A stretch of 64,000 nucleotides of DNA from Pseudomonadota bacterium (lineage in GTDB: Bacteria > Pseudomonadota > Gammaproteobacteria > Steroidobacterales > Steroidobacteraceae), in contig JADJBE010000003.1 in NCBI GenBank assembly GCA_016703895.1, positions 62,001-126,000 on the forward strand, read 5' to 3'. Under the pieces are notes generated by a model, which searched no databases, was not told the DNA's origin, and saw nothing but the letters and a program-made list of their open reading frames with translations. Both the position numbers and the translations under genes were made by a program. This document shows, piece by piece, positions 8,679 through 15,612 of the stretch. Positions within the stretch are counted from its first letter, which is position 1. The number at the start of each line of letters is the position of its first letter.

Positions 8679-8708
8679 TATCTACATCCTAGTCTTTGAT
8701 TGGGCCAA
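8679..8708 (-). promoter_or_regulatory. Candidate sigma-70 promoter for ssrA
   Basis: On the minus strand TTGGCC and TAGATA are separated by 18 bases, with the -10 eight bases before the mature tmRNA 5' end. The match to consensus is modest (3/6 and 4/6). Confidence 0.35.
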
Positions 8709-8754
8709 ACGCGAGAAGTTCAAGCGCCGGGCTGGCCCGAGCCTCTGCAATACG

Positions 8755-9234
8755 CTAACCGCGTCGCAGAATCCGTGCCTTGTCGCGCTGCCAGTCGCGG
8801 TCTTTGTCAGTGGCGCGCTTGTCGTGCTGCTTTTTACCCTTGGCGAGGCCGACGGTAAGCTTGGCGCGTCCATTTTGCCAGTGTAGATCGAGCGGCACCA
8901 GGGTGTAGCCCTTGCGTTCGGTAAGGCCGACCAGCCGCGCCAGTTCTGACCGCTTGAGTAGCAGTTTGCGCGTTCGAATCGGGTCGGCGGTGACGTGCGT
9001 CGAGGTGGTCTTGAGTGGCGCAAAATGCGCACCAAAGAGGAATGCCTCGGCGTCTTTCATGTAGACATAGGCTTCGGCGATCTGCGCCTTGCCGGCCCGC
9101 AGGGCCTTCACTTCCCACCCCTCGAGGGCGATGCCGGCCTCGAGCCGTTCTTCGATGAAATAGTCGTAGCGGGCCTTGCGATTCTCGGCGATCAGCCGCT
9201 CGCCGTCCTTCTGCTTGTCCTTGGTCTGGGCCAT
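8755..9234 (-). CDS. smpB: SsrA-binding protein SmpB
   Basis: A 159-residue protein, the expected length. SmpB is an OB-fold RNA-binding protein that carries tmRNA to the stalled ribosome, its C-terminal tail mimicking the missing mRNA. Visible hallmarks are IAENRKARYDYFIEE near the N-terminus, EGWEVKALRAGKAQI (residues about 38-52), AYVYMKDAEAFLF, and the basic tail HDKRATDKDRDWQRDK. The start at 9234 (MAQTKDKQKD) is chosen over the long upstream extension, which is antisense to ratA. It is divergent from ratA across a 63-bp gap and upstream of ssrA on the same strand. Confidence 0.95.
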   Translation of the reverse strand: MAQTKDKQKDGERLIAENRKARYDYFIEERLEAGIALEGWEVKALRAGKAQIAEAYVYMKDAEAFLFGAHFAPLKTTSTHVTADPIRTRKLLLKRSELARLVGLTERKGYTLVPLDLHWQNGRAKLTVGLAKGKKQHDKRATDKDRDWQRDKARILRRG

Positions 9235-9297
9235 ATATCCTTGCCATTGTAGCGGCTTGCAGTTGTCGGGAGCGGTTGGCTCCGCGACAATTTGGGC

Positions 9298-9732
9298 ATG
9301 AAAGAGATCAAACGCTCGGCGCTGGTGGCGGCGACCCCGGCGCGCATGTTCGAGATGATCAATGACGTGGCGCGTTACCCGGACTTCGTGCCGTGGTGCG
9401 AAAGTACGCGGATTGTCTCGCAGTCGGAGCGATCCATGGTGGCCACGCTCGCGGTCAAGCGCGGGCCGCTGCAGTTCGAATTCACGACGCGTAACCAATT
9501 GCAGCCGCACGATCGTATCGATTTGTCGCTCGAGGGGCAGAGCCTACTCCGCACGCTGGCTGGTACCTGGTCAATTACGCCGGTCGGGGCGGCGGGCTGC
9601 CGGATCGAGCTTACGCTGCGCTTCGAATTCGCCAACCGGCTTTCGGCAATCATGTTCGAGCCGCTCTTCGGTGAGACGGCTGGGTCGCTGGTCGACGCAT
9701 TTGTCGAGCGTGCACGCCAGCCTGCGGCGTGA
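9298..9732 (+). CDS. ratA: RatA-like START/SRPBCC protein (coenzyme Q10-binding family)
   Basis: A 144-residue protein of the polyketide cyclase/START superfamily. Hallmarks are IKRSALV at the start, MFEMINDVARYPDFVPWC (about residues 19-36) and the C-terminal FEPLFGETAGSLVDAFVERA. In E. coli, RatA was described as a ribosome-association toxin, while homologues (Coq10) bind ubiquinone, so the physiological role is debated. The ATG at 9298 gives the family's usual N-terminus; a TTG six bases earlier is also possible. It overlaps rnfH by four bases (GTGA), the conserved ratA-rnfH pair found beside smpB in many gammaproteobacteria. Confidence 0.9.
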   Translation: MKEIKRSALVAATPARMFEMINDVARYPDFVPWCESTRIVSQSERSMVATLAVKRGPLQFEFTTRNQLQPHDRIDLSLEGQSLLRTLAGTWSITPVGAAGCRIELTLRFEFANRLSAIMFEPLFGETAGSLVDAFVERARQPAA

Positions 9733-10025
9733 GCGCTGTCAAGCACATCACGGTTGTCTATGCGGCGCCGGATCGACAAGTGATCTGGCGGCTTGCGGCA
9801 CCGGCCGCGGCGACCGTGGCTGAGTTGTTAGTGTTGGCGCGCCGGCAGAGTGGTTGTGAAGACGTGCCGTGGGAGAGCGCCGACGTAGGCATCTTCGGTG
9901 AGCTGTGCGCGCGTGACACCGTGCCGCGCCACGGCGACCGTGTCGAGCTCTATCGGCCGCTGACTGTAGACCCTAAAGAGTCGCGCCGGTCCCGGGCCCG
10001 CCGACGGGGTCGGGGTTCGGGTTAG
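9729..10025 (+). CDS. rnfH: RnfH family ubiquitin-like protein (UPF0125)
   Basis: A 98-residue protein starting at the GTG that overlaps the ratA stop. The family has a beta-grasp, ubiquitin-like fold of about 95 residues. Visible are KHITVVYAAPDRQ at the start, TVAELLVLARRQSG, VGIFG and the conserved GDRVELYRPLTVDPKESRRSRA close to the C-terminus. Its biochemical role is not firmly known, and the name comes from linkage to rnf genes elsewhere. Its 3' end overlaps the convergent bamE gene by about 50 bases. Confidence 0.88.
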   Translation: MSAVKHITVVYAAPDRQVIWRLAAPAAATVAELLVLARRQSGCEDVPWESADVGIFGELCARDTVPRHGDRVELYRPLTVDPKESRRSRARRRGRGSG

Positions 10026-10497
10026 CAGGGTCTGGCTGCGCAGGCACGGGACTCGGTGCCTCCTCGGGGTCGGTGGCTGGGCCTGCGACTGGCTCGTCGG
10101 CCACTGCTTTGCCACGACCGGTGAGACGCTGCCACAGACTGCGCTTGGGCTTCTGCGTCGCCCCGGCAGTGGCGGCGCGCGGCAGAATGCCATTGTTTTC
10201 GTAGCGGACGACTTTGTCTTCGGCGAAATACACGATCAACTGGCGCCGCTCAGGTTTCTTAAGGCGCCCGCGCTGCAATGTATAGAGGTAGTCCCAGCGA
10301 TCATTGTCGAACGCATCGGGCACCATCGGCGTGCCGAGCAAAAACCGCACTTGGCTGCGCGTCATGCCTGTCTTTAATTGATCCGTGGTTTCCGTGGTCA
10401 GGAAGTTTCCCTGCTGGATATTCACGCGATATACGCAGGCGCTCATGCCGAACGCGACGAGCGCAACAATGACAGTACGTAGTGCAAGCTGCTTCAT
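9973..10497 (-). CDS. bamE: Outer membrane assembly lipoprotein BamE (SmpA/OmlA)
   Basis: A 174-residue lipoprotein. It has a signal peptide with a hydrophobic core and lipobox GMSAC, so Cys21 would be lipidated. The SmpA/OmlA domain follows at residues about 28-105, with QGNFLTTE, LKTGMTRSQVRFLLGTPMV, DRWDYLYTLQRG and QLIVYFAEDKVVRYE. BamE is the small periplasmic lipoprotein of the BAM complex that folds outer-membrane beta-barrels. The Pro/Asp-rich tail after residue 115 is longer than in E. coli (113 residues in total) and low-complexity. It is divergent from fur, a conserved neighbour, and overlaps rnfH tail to tail. Confidence 0.92.
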   Translation of the reverse strand: MKQLALRTVIVALVAFGMSACVYRVNIQQGNFLTTETTDQLKTGMTRSQVRFLLGTPMVPDAFDNDRWDYLYTLQRGRLKKPERRQLIVYFAEDKVVRYENNGILPRAATAGATQKPKRSLWQRLTGRGKAVADEPVAGPATDPEEAPSPVPAQPDPANPNPDPVGGPGTGATL

Positions 10498-10548
10498 GGT
10501 GGCGCATCATACCGGATTAGATATTTGCCCGAGTCAAAGCTGGGGGAC

Positions 10549-11013
10549 ATGCGGGTGGAGAGCCAGGATTTACGCAATGCGGGCCTCAAGGTCACGACGC
10601 CGCGGCTGCGCATCCTCGAAATTCTCGAGGGCAGCGGCGACGACAGCGATGGGTGGGTCCAACGCCATCTCTCGGCGGAAGAGATCTACAAGCGGTTGCT
10701 CGATGCCAACCTTGATATCGGCCTCGCCACCGTGTACCGCGTGCTCACGCAGTTCGAGGCGGCCGGGCTCGTGTCCCGCCACCATTTCGACAGTGGTCTC
10801 GGGGTGTTTGAGCTCAACCAAGGCGCGCATCACGACCATATCGTCTGCATAGACTGCGGGCGCGTGGAAGAGTTCGTCGACCGGTCGATCGAAGAAAAAC
10901 AAATGGCGATTGCCGACCGTGCAGGGTTCGAGTTACGCGACCATGCCATGGTGCTCTATGGCCAGTGCAAGCGTGCCAACTGTCCGGATCGCAAATCGCG
11001 CGGCAACAAGTAG
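10549..11013 (+). CDS. fur: Ferric uptake regulator Fur
   Basis: A 154-residue Fur repressor. The winged-helix domain reads DLRNAGLKVTTPRLRILEIL, HLSAEEIYKRLL and GLATVYRVLTQFEAAGLV (residues about 5-80). The metal and dimer domain contains HHFDSG, GAHHDHIVCIDCGRVEEF, and a second cysteine pair CKRANC near the end, a likely structural zinc site. With Fe2+ it represses iron-uptake genes. The ATG at 10549 with GGGGGA just upstream is preferred; a TTG at 10525 would add eight residues. It is divergently arranged with bamE and convergent with recN. No clear Fur box was spotted in the 51-bp bamE-fur gap. Confidence 0.93.
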   Translation: MRVESQDLRNAGLKVTTPRLRILEILEGSGDDSDGWVQRHLSAEEIYKRLLDANLDIGLATVYRVLTQFEAAGLVSRHHFDSGLGVFELNQGAHHDHIVCIDCGRVEEFVDRSIEEKQMAIADRAGFELRDHAMVLYGQCKRANCPDRKSRGNK

Positions 11014-11037
11014 TTGCGCTGTTAGCCAATGATCCGC

Positions 11038-12777
11038 TCAGGGTTTGGCGCGTGCCTTGCCCGGTGTCTTAACTAGTGGTTTCGTAGTTGTTCTCGTCGC
11101 TGCTGGTGCTGCGCCCAGCTGCAGCATCTCGCGGGCGTGTTCGCGCGCCTTGCCGGTTACTTCGAGGCCGCCCAACATCCGCGCTAACTCCTCGGCACGC
11201 TCTTCCATGGTCAACTCACGCACCGACGTGCGAGTGTTTTTGCCGTCGGTGAGCTTGGCGATCCGCAGGTGATGGTGCCCTTGGCTAGCCACTTGCGGCA
11301 GATGGGTGACGCATAGGGCCTGACCACCGTGGCCAAACGCCTTGAGTTCCCGCCCGACGATCTCGGCAACGCCACCGCCCACGCCGGCGTCGACTTCGTC
11401 GAAGACCATACAGCGCGACTCCTCGGCGGCACAAGACACCTGCACGGCTAACGACAGTCGCGACAGCTCACCACCGGAGGCCACTTTGGAGAGTGGTCGC
11501 AGCGGTTGGCCGGGGTTGGCGGTGACGCGGAACTCAATGCTGTCGAGTCCGTGCGCGGTCGGTTCGCCGGTTGCACTGGGCGACACTTCAATCAGAAATC
11601 GTCCGCCGGCCATGCCTAGTGTCTGCATCCGCGTGGTGATGTCCTTCGATAGACCACGCGCGGTGGTGACCCGTCTGGCCGACAGTTGCTGCGCCAGTTT
11701 GCGGTAGGCGTCGAGCGCCGCCTGCTGTTGCTGTTTGAGTGTGGCGAGATTTGTCTCGGCTCGTTCGAGTTCGCTCAATTCCAGCGCTATCTGCGTACCT
11801 CGTGTGGGCAGGTCGGCGGCCGGCACCCGGTGCTTGCGTGACAGCTCTTCGATCGCCGCCAGGCGTTTTTCGACTTCGTCCTGACGAGCTGGGTCCAGCT
11901 CGAGCGTCTCGAGGTAGCGTGACAGTTCGTGTGCCGCTTCCTGGATCTGGATGATCGCGCCGTCGACCAGCGGTACCACGGCACCGAGCCGATCATCCAC
12001 GTTGGCAAGACTCTTAAGACCTGCCAATGCGCGGCTGGCGGCGGCATGGGCGCTGCCCTCATCAGCGTCATAGAGCAAGCCGACCGCTGCCTGCGCGGCT
12101 TCAGCCAACCGGCCCCGATTGGAATGCCGCGAGCGTTCGTCCAACAGTTGTGGCATTTCATCATCAGCCAGCGCGAGTGCCTGCAGCTCGCCCACTTGGT
12201 AGCGTAGCAGCTCGAGGCGCGCGTCCCGGTCGCGAGCGCGACCTTCGAGCTCCGCGGTTCGATCGACCAGCTTGAGCCACTCGCGGTGCGCAGCGGCCAG
12301 TTCATCGGCAAGCGTCACATTCTTGCCGTACTCATCCAATAGTTCGCGTTGTGCTGCGGTGCGCGTCAGCGACTGGAATTCATGCTGGCCGTGGATATCG
12401 ATCAGATGCCCGCCCACCGCCTTCAGCAGCTGGATCGACACCGAGACACCGTTGAGGTAGGCGCGCGACCGTCCGTCAGCTGCGATGACCCGCCGCACGG
12501 ACAGCTCATCGTCGAGTTCGACTGACTGTTCTGCTAACAATGTACGCAATGTCTTGGCTGCCGCGGGCACCTGAAAGGTGGCAGACAACTCGGCCCGGTC
12601 GGTGCCGGCGCGCACCACCTCGGCGCCACCCTTGCCGCCTGCAAGCAATGCCAGCGCATCGACCATGATCGATTTGCCCGCGCCCGTCTCGCCTGTTAGT
12701 ACGGTGAGACCGGCGCGCAGTTCGAGCTCCACAGCGTCGATGATGGCGAAGTCGCGAATCTGAAGATGCGTCAGCAT
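11038..12777 (-). CDS. recN: DNA repair protein RecN
   Basis: A 579-residue SMC-like ATPase that gathers broken DNA ends in double-strand break repair. The N-terminal half-ATPase has HLQIRDFAIID and Walker A GETGAGKS (residues about 29-36). A central coiled coil rich in Glu, Leu and Arg spans about 155-370. The C-terminal half has the signature ASGGELSRLSLA, Walker B MVFDEVDAGVGGG and CVTHLPQVAS. Length and motifs are complete, with no visible frame break. nadK ends six bases upstream on the same strand, so the two are probably co-transcribed. I did not find a convincing LexA box at the start. Confidence 0.95.
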   Translation of the reverse strand: MLTHLQIRDFAIIDAVELELRAGLTVLTGETGAGKSIMVDALALLAGGKGGAEVVRAGTDRAELSATFQVPAAAKTLRTLLAEQSVELDDELSVRRVIAADGRSRAYLNGVSVSIQLLKAVGGHLIDIHGQHEFQSLTRTAAQRELLDEYGKNVTLADELAAAHREWLKLVDRTAELEGRARDRDARLELLRYQVGELQALALADDEMPQLLDERSRHSNRGRLAEAAQAAVGLLYDADEGSAHAAASRALAGLKSLANVDDRLGAVVPLVDGAIIQIQEAAHELSRYLETLELDPARQDEVEKRLAAIEELSRKHRVPAADLPTRGTQIALELSELERAETNLATLKQQQQAALDAYRKLAQQLSARRVTTARGLSKDITTRMQTLGMAGGRFLIEVSPSATGEPTAHGLDSIEFRVTANPGQPLRPLSKVASGGELSRLSLAVQVSCAAEESRCMVFDEVDAGVGGGVAEIVGRELKAFGHGGQALCVTHLPQVASQGHHHLRIAKLTDGKNTRTSVRELTMEERAEELARMLGGLEVTGKAREHAREMLQLGAAPAATRTTTKPLVKTPGKARAKP

Positions 12778-12783
12778 GTTGTG

Positions 12784-13692
12784 CTACTCGTTCTTGCTGT
12801 ATCCACCGCGCCCCCAGTGCAGCTTGGAGCGCAGTAGGCGGTAATACTCGAATCCCGCCGGGTGCAGTAGCCGTATTTTTCGGGGTGAAGGATGAATTTC
12901 GAGCCGGTCACCCGGCATGAAGTCACCGAGGACCACGCCATCGCAGGTGACCTGGGCGCGCGCGTCGAACCGTTCGATCAGGGTGACCGCCACGACACTC
13001 TTTGACGACACCACGATCGGCCGGTCGGAGAGCGTGTGCGGACAGATCGGTGCGACCACCAGCACGTCAAGATCGGGTGCCACGATCGGACCCCCGCACG
13101 ACAGCGCGTAGGCGGTGGAACCGGTTGCGCTGGCGATGACGAGTCCGTCGCCGCCGTGATTGTTCACATAAATGCCATCGATCCAGGTCTCGAAGTCGAG
13201 CATCCGGCCGGTTTCGACCTTCTGCAAGACGACGTCGTTCAAGGCGAGTATTCGTTGTGATACGCCGTTGGCGGACAGCAGCCGCGCCTCGAGCAACGGC
13301 CGCTCGTCGAACTCGCATTGGCCGGCGAGCGCTGCATCGACCGAGGCGACCATGTCCTGTGGTAGAACGTCGGTGAGGAATCCGAGCCGGCCGCGATTGA
13401 TACCAAGCAGCGGCACCTCCCTATCCGCGACCAGCCGAGCGGCGTAGAGCAGGGTGCCGTCGCCGCCGATAGCCACCATCAGGCTGGCCTGGTCGGCCAA
13501 TAAGTCTTCAGGGACGCGGTGCAGATGCCGCGCGACTTGCGGTGAATGGGGCAACTCGAGCTCGGCGTCCTGCGCGATGCGCAGATCGACGCCACGCTTG
13601 CTGAGGTGCTCGATCAGGGCACGGGCGGATTCGGCAACCCGCTCATCTGCGAAGCGCCCCACGATGGCACAGCTTGCTGCTACGTTCGTCAT
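12784..13692 (-). CDS. nadK: NAD kinase
   Basis: A 302-residue NAD kinase, making NADP+ from NAD+ and ATP. The signature GGDGT is present in MVAIGGDGTLLYAAR (residues about 70-84). LGINRGRLGFL follows, and the second conserved block GDGLVIASATGSTAYALSCGGPI lies at about 180-202. The C-terminal part carries DRPIVV and the inter-domain Asp-rich loop. The start at 13692 (MTNVAASC) gives normal length; earlier in-frame ATGs would add up to 39 poorly conserved residues. It sits between recN and the divergent hrcA. Confidence 0.93.
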   Translation of the reverse strand: MTNVAASCAIVGRFADERVAESARALIEHLSKRGVDLRIAQDAELELPHSPQVARHLHRVPEDLLADQASLMVAIGGDGTLLYAARLVADREVPLLGINRGRLGFLTDVLPQDMVASVDAALAGQCEFDERPLLEARLLSANGVSQRILALNDVVLQKVETGRMLDFETWIDGIYVNNHGGDGLVIASATGSTAYALSCGGPIVAPDLDVLVVAPICPHTLSDRPIVVSSKSVVAVTLIERFDARAQVTCDGVVLGDFMPGDRLEIHPSPRKIRLLHPAGFEYYRLLRSKLHWGRGGYSKNE

Positions 13693-13780
13693 ATTGCTTT
13701 GTAGCATGCGGCAAGCAGCCGTGGAACGCAGCGACGCAGGTCTTGCGGCACGCGTCCGCCTTCGGTAGTTTGCTTGGAAC

Positions 13781-14839
13781 ATGAGCACCGAGGCTCCCGA
13801 CGACCTCAATGAGCGCGAACAGTACCTCCTCAGGGTGCTGGTGGAGAGCTATATCCGCGACGGTCAGCCGGTCGGATCGCGTGCGCTAACCCGCGACTCG
13901 GGCCTGCAACTGTCATCGGCCACGATTCGCAATATCGTCGCGGATCTCGAGCATCTGGGTTTTGTCACCTCGCCACACACCTCGGCTGGCCGGATTCCCA
14001 CCGACAAGGGCTATCGGTTCTTTGTCGATTCGATTCTCAAGTCGGGCCGGGCGCTCTCGGATGATCTTGCAGTCGAGCTGCGCACAAGATTTGGTGCTGG
14101 TGGCGACGACTCCAAGGCATTGGTCGCGGTTGCGTCCACGCTGCTGTCGAGTGTCACCCGGCTGGCTGGCGTCGTGACCATTCCGCGGGCCCGCCAGTCT
14201 TCGATCACGCATATCGAGTTCGTCTCACTGTCGGAGAACCGCGCACTGGTCGTGCTGGTGTTCGACGATCGTGAGGTGCAGAACCGCATCATCCAGCTCG
14301 AGCGCTATTACTCGGCCGATGAGCTGCGCCGCGCAGCCGCCTTTATCAACGATCAGGTGCGTGGTCAGACGCTCTCGCAGGTCCGCCAGGAGATCCTGCG
14401 CCAGATGCACGAAGCGCGCGAGACGATGAACCGGCTGATGCAGGATGCGATCTCGGTGGCCGACCGAGTCTTTGAGGAAGACCCGAAGCGCGAACTCGAG
14501 TACGTGATGGCGGGCGAGACCAACCTGATGAGCGTCGGTGAGCTGGCATCGGTCGATAAGCTGCGGCGGTTGTTTGAAGCGTTTACCGAAAAGCGCGACA
14601 TATTGCATCTGCTGGACCACAGTCTGCAGGCGCAGGGCGTGCACATTTTTATCGGCCAGGAGTCGGGTTACCAGATCCTGGATGACTGCAGTTTGGTGAC
14701 CGCACCCTATAGTGCAGACAACGAAGTGCTCGGTGTGTTGGGCGTGATCGGCCCGACCCGCATGGCCTACGAGCGCGTCATTCCGATCGTCGATTTATCC
14801 GCCAAGCTGCTCGGTGCCGCACTCTCGCGACGCTCTTGA
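13781..14839 (+). CDS. hrcA: Heat-inducible transcription repressor HrcA
   Basis: A 352-residue repressor that binds CIRCE operators of chaperone genes and is kept active by GroEL. The N-terminal winged helix contains NEREQYLLRVLVESYI, GQPVGSRAL and SSATIRNIVADLEHLGFV with SAGRIPTDKGYRFFVD (residues about 8-90). The GAF-like middle and C-terminal part show ENRALVVLVFDD and the final GVIGPTRMAYERVIPIVD. The length is typical. I found no CIRCE sequence (TTAGCACTC-N9-GAGTGCTAA) anywhere in this window, so its direct targets, probably groESL, lie elsewhere. Its stop codon overlaps the sigma-32 promoter of grpE. Confidence 0.95.
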   Translation: MSTEAPDDLNEREQYLLRVLVESYIRDGQPVGSRALTRDSGLQLSSATIRNIVADLEHLGFVTSPHTSAGRIPTDKGYRFFVDSILKSGRALSDDLAVELRTRFGAGGDDSKALVAVASTLLSSVTRLAGVVTIPRARQSSITHIEFVSLSENRALVVLVFDDREVQNRIIQLERYYSADELRRAAAFINDQVRGQTLSQVRQEILRQMHEARETMNRLMQDAISVADRVFEEDPKRELEYVMAGETNLMSVGELASVDKLRRLFEAFTEKRDILHLLDHSLQAQGVHIFIGQESGYQILDDCSLVTAPYSADNEVLGVLGVIGPTRMAYERVIPIVDLSAKLLGAALSRRS

Positions 14840-14862
14840 AATAGATACAAACGACCCCATCT
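14835..14862 (+). promoter_or_regulatory. Sigma-32 (RpoH) heat-shock promoter for grpE-dnaK
   Basis: CTTGAAA at 14835-14841 and CCCCATCT at 14855-14862 are separated by 13 bases. Both boxes match the RpoH consensus (CTTGAAA, CCCCATNT) completely and the spacing is optimal. The -35 box contains the hrcA stop codon. Transcription would begin about 80 bases before the grpE start. Confidence 0.88.
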
Positions 14863-14900
14863 CACGCGCAAGCGCTTTACTAATGCGCAAGTAAATTCTC

Positions 14901-14925
14901 TAATCAGGTCATAAGTATCTGATTA
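14901..14925 (+). repeat. AT-rich inverted repeat in the grpE leader
   Basis: TAATCAG and CTGATTA (7-bp perfect arms) flank an 11-base spacer in a markedly AT-rich stretch of an otherwise GC-rich region, 25 bases before the chosen grpE start. It could be an operator or an mRNA hairpin. It is not a CIRCE element. Confidence 0.5.
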
Positions 14926-14950
14926 ATATATTTTTATGCGAGGTGAGCCG

Positions 14951-15499
14951 GTGACGAATTCCGGATCTGAGGCGGACAATGACAAGACCGCCGTATTGCC
15001 TGAGACGGCAGCTGAATTAGTAGAGCACGAGCAGCTCAAGGCTGAGCTGGCGGCGTCCGAGGCGCGTGCCAAGAGTCACTGGGACCAGTATTTGCGCTCG
15101 CTGGCGGACATCGAGAACATTCGCAAGCGCGCCGCCCGCGATCTGGAGTCGGCTCGTCAGTTCGCAATCGACCGTTTTGCGCAAGAACTGCTGGATGTGA
15201 AGGATAGCTTGGAACTCGCGGTGCAGAACGCGACGCAGGCGGGTGCCGCAAGTCTTGATCTGGCGAGCTTGGTGGAAGGACAGAACGCCACCTTGCGACT
15301 GCTTGAGAAAGCATTCGAGAAGAACCAGATCGCAACCATCGATCCCGTCGGCACGAAATTCGATCCGGAAATGCATGAAGCGATGATGGCGCAGCCGTCG
15401 GCCGATGTACCGGCGAACACCGTCCTGGCTGTGGTGCAGCGAGGCTATCAGCTCAACGGCCGGTTGCTTCGACCGGCACGCGTCATCGTCGCGCAGTAG
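14951..15499 (+). CDS. grpE: Nucleotide exchange factor GrpE
   Basis: A 182-residue co-chaperone that releases ADP from DnaK. The N-terminal half is a charged coiled coil (EHEQLKAELAASEARAKSHW, then LRSLADIENIRKRAARDLES). The C-terminal beta-wing carries FDPEMHEAMMAQPSADVPANTVLAVVQRGY and GRLLRPARVIVAQ, which are diagnostic. The start is taken as the GTG at 14951 because AGGTGAG sits four bases upstream; an ATG at 14936 would add five residues but has no ribosome binding site. It lies between hrcA and dnaK and is driven by the sigma-32 promoter at 14835. Confidence 0.93.
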   Translation: MTNSGSEADNDKTAVLPETAAELVEHEQLKAELAASEARAKSHWDQYLRSLADIENIRKRAARDLESARQFAIDRFAQELLDVKDSLELAVQNATQAGAASLDLASLVEGQNATLRLLEKAFEKNQIATIDPVGTKFDPEMHEAMMAQPSADVPANTVLAVVQRGYQLNGRLLRPARVIVAQ

Positions 15500-15612
15500 C
15501 CGTAGCGCGTCGCGCTTGAAACTGGCCGGGCAGGGCGCACATAGGGACTAAGTCGGTTGCAATGCGAGCGCGTCGCTCGTAGCAGCCAAGGTTTTTTTGG
15601 AGAGATAAAGTC

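Noticed and set aside
13693..14950. CIRCE operator for HrcA
   Set aside because: No TTAGCACTC-N9-GAGTGCTAA or close variant is visible near hrcA, grpE, dnaK or dnaJ; the grpE dyad is unrelated.
15500..15612. Second sigma-32 promoter in front of dnaK
   Set aside because: CTTGAAA is present at 15515, but the sequence 15 bases on is a poor match to CCCCATNT, so it is not listed as a feature.
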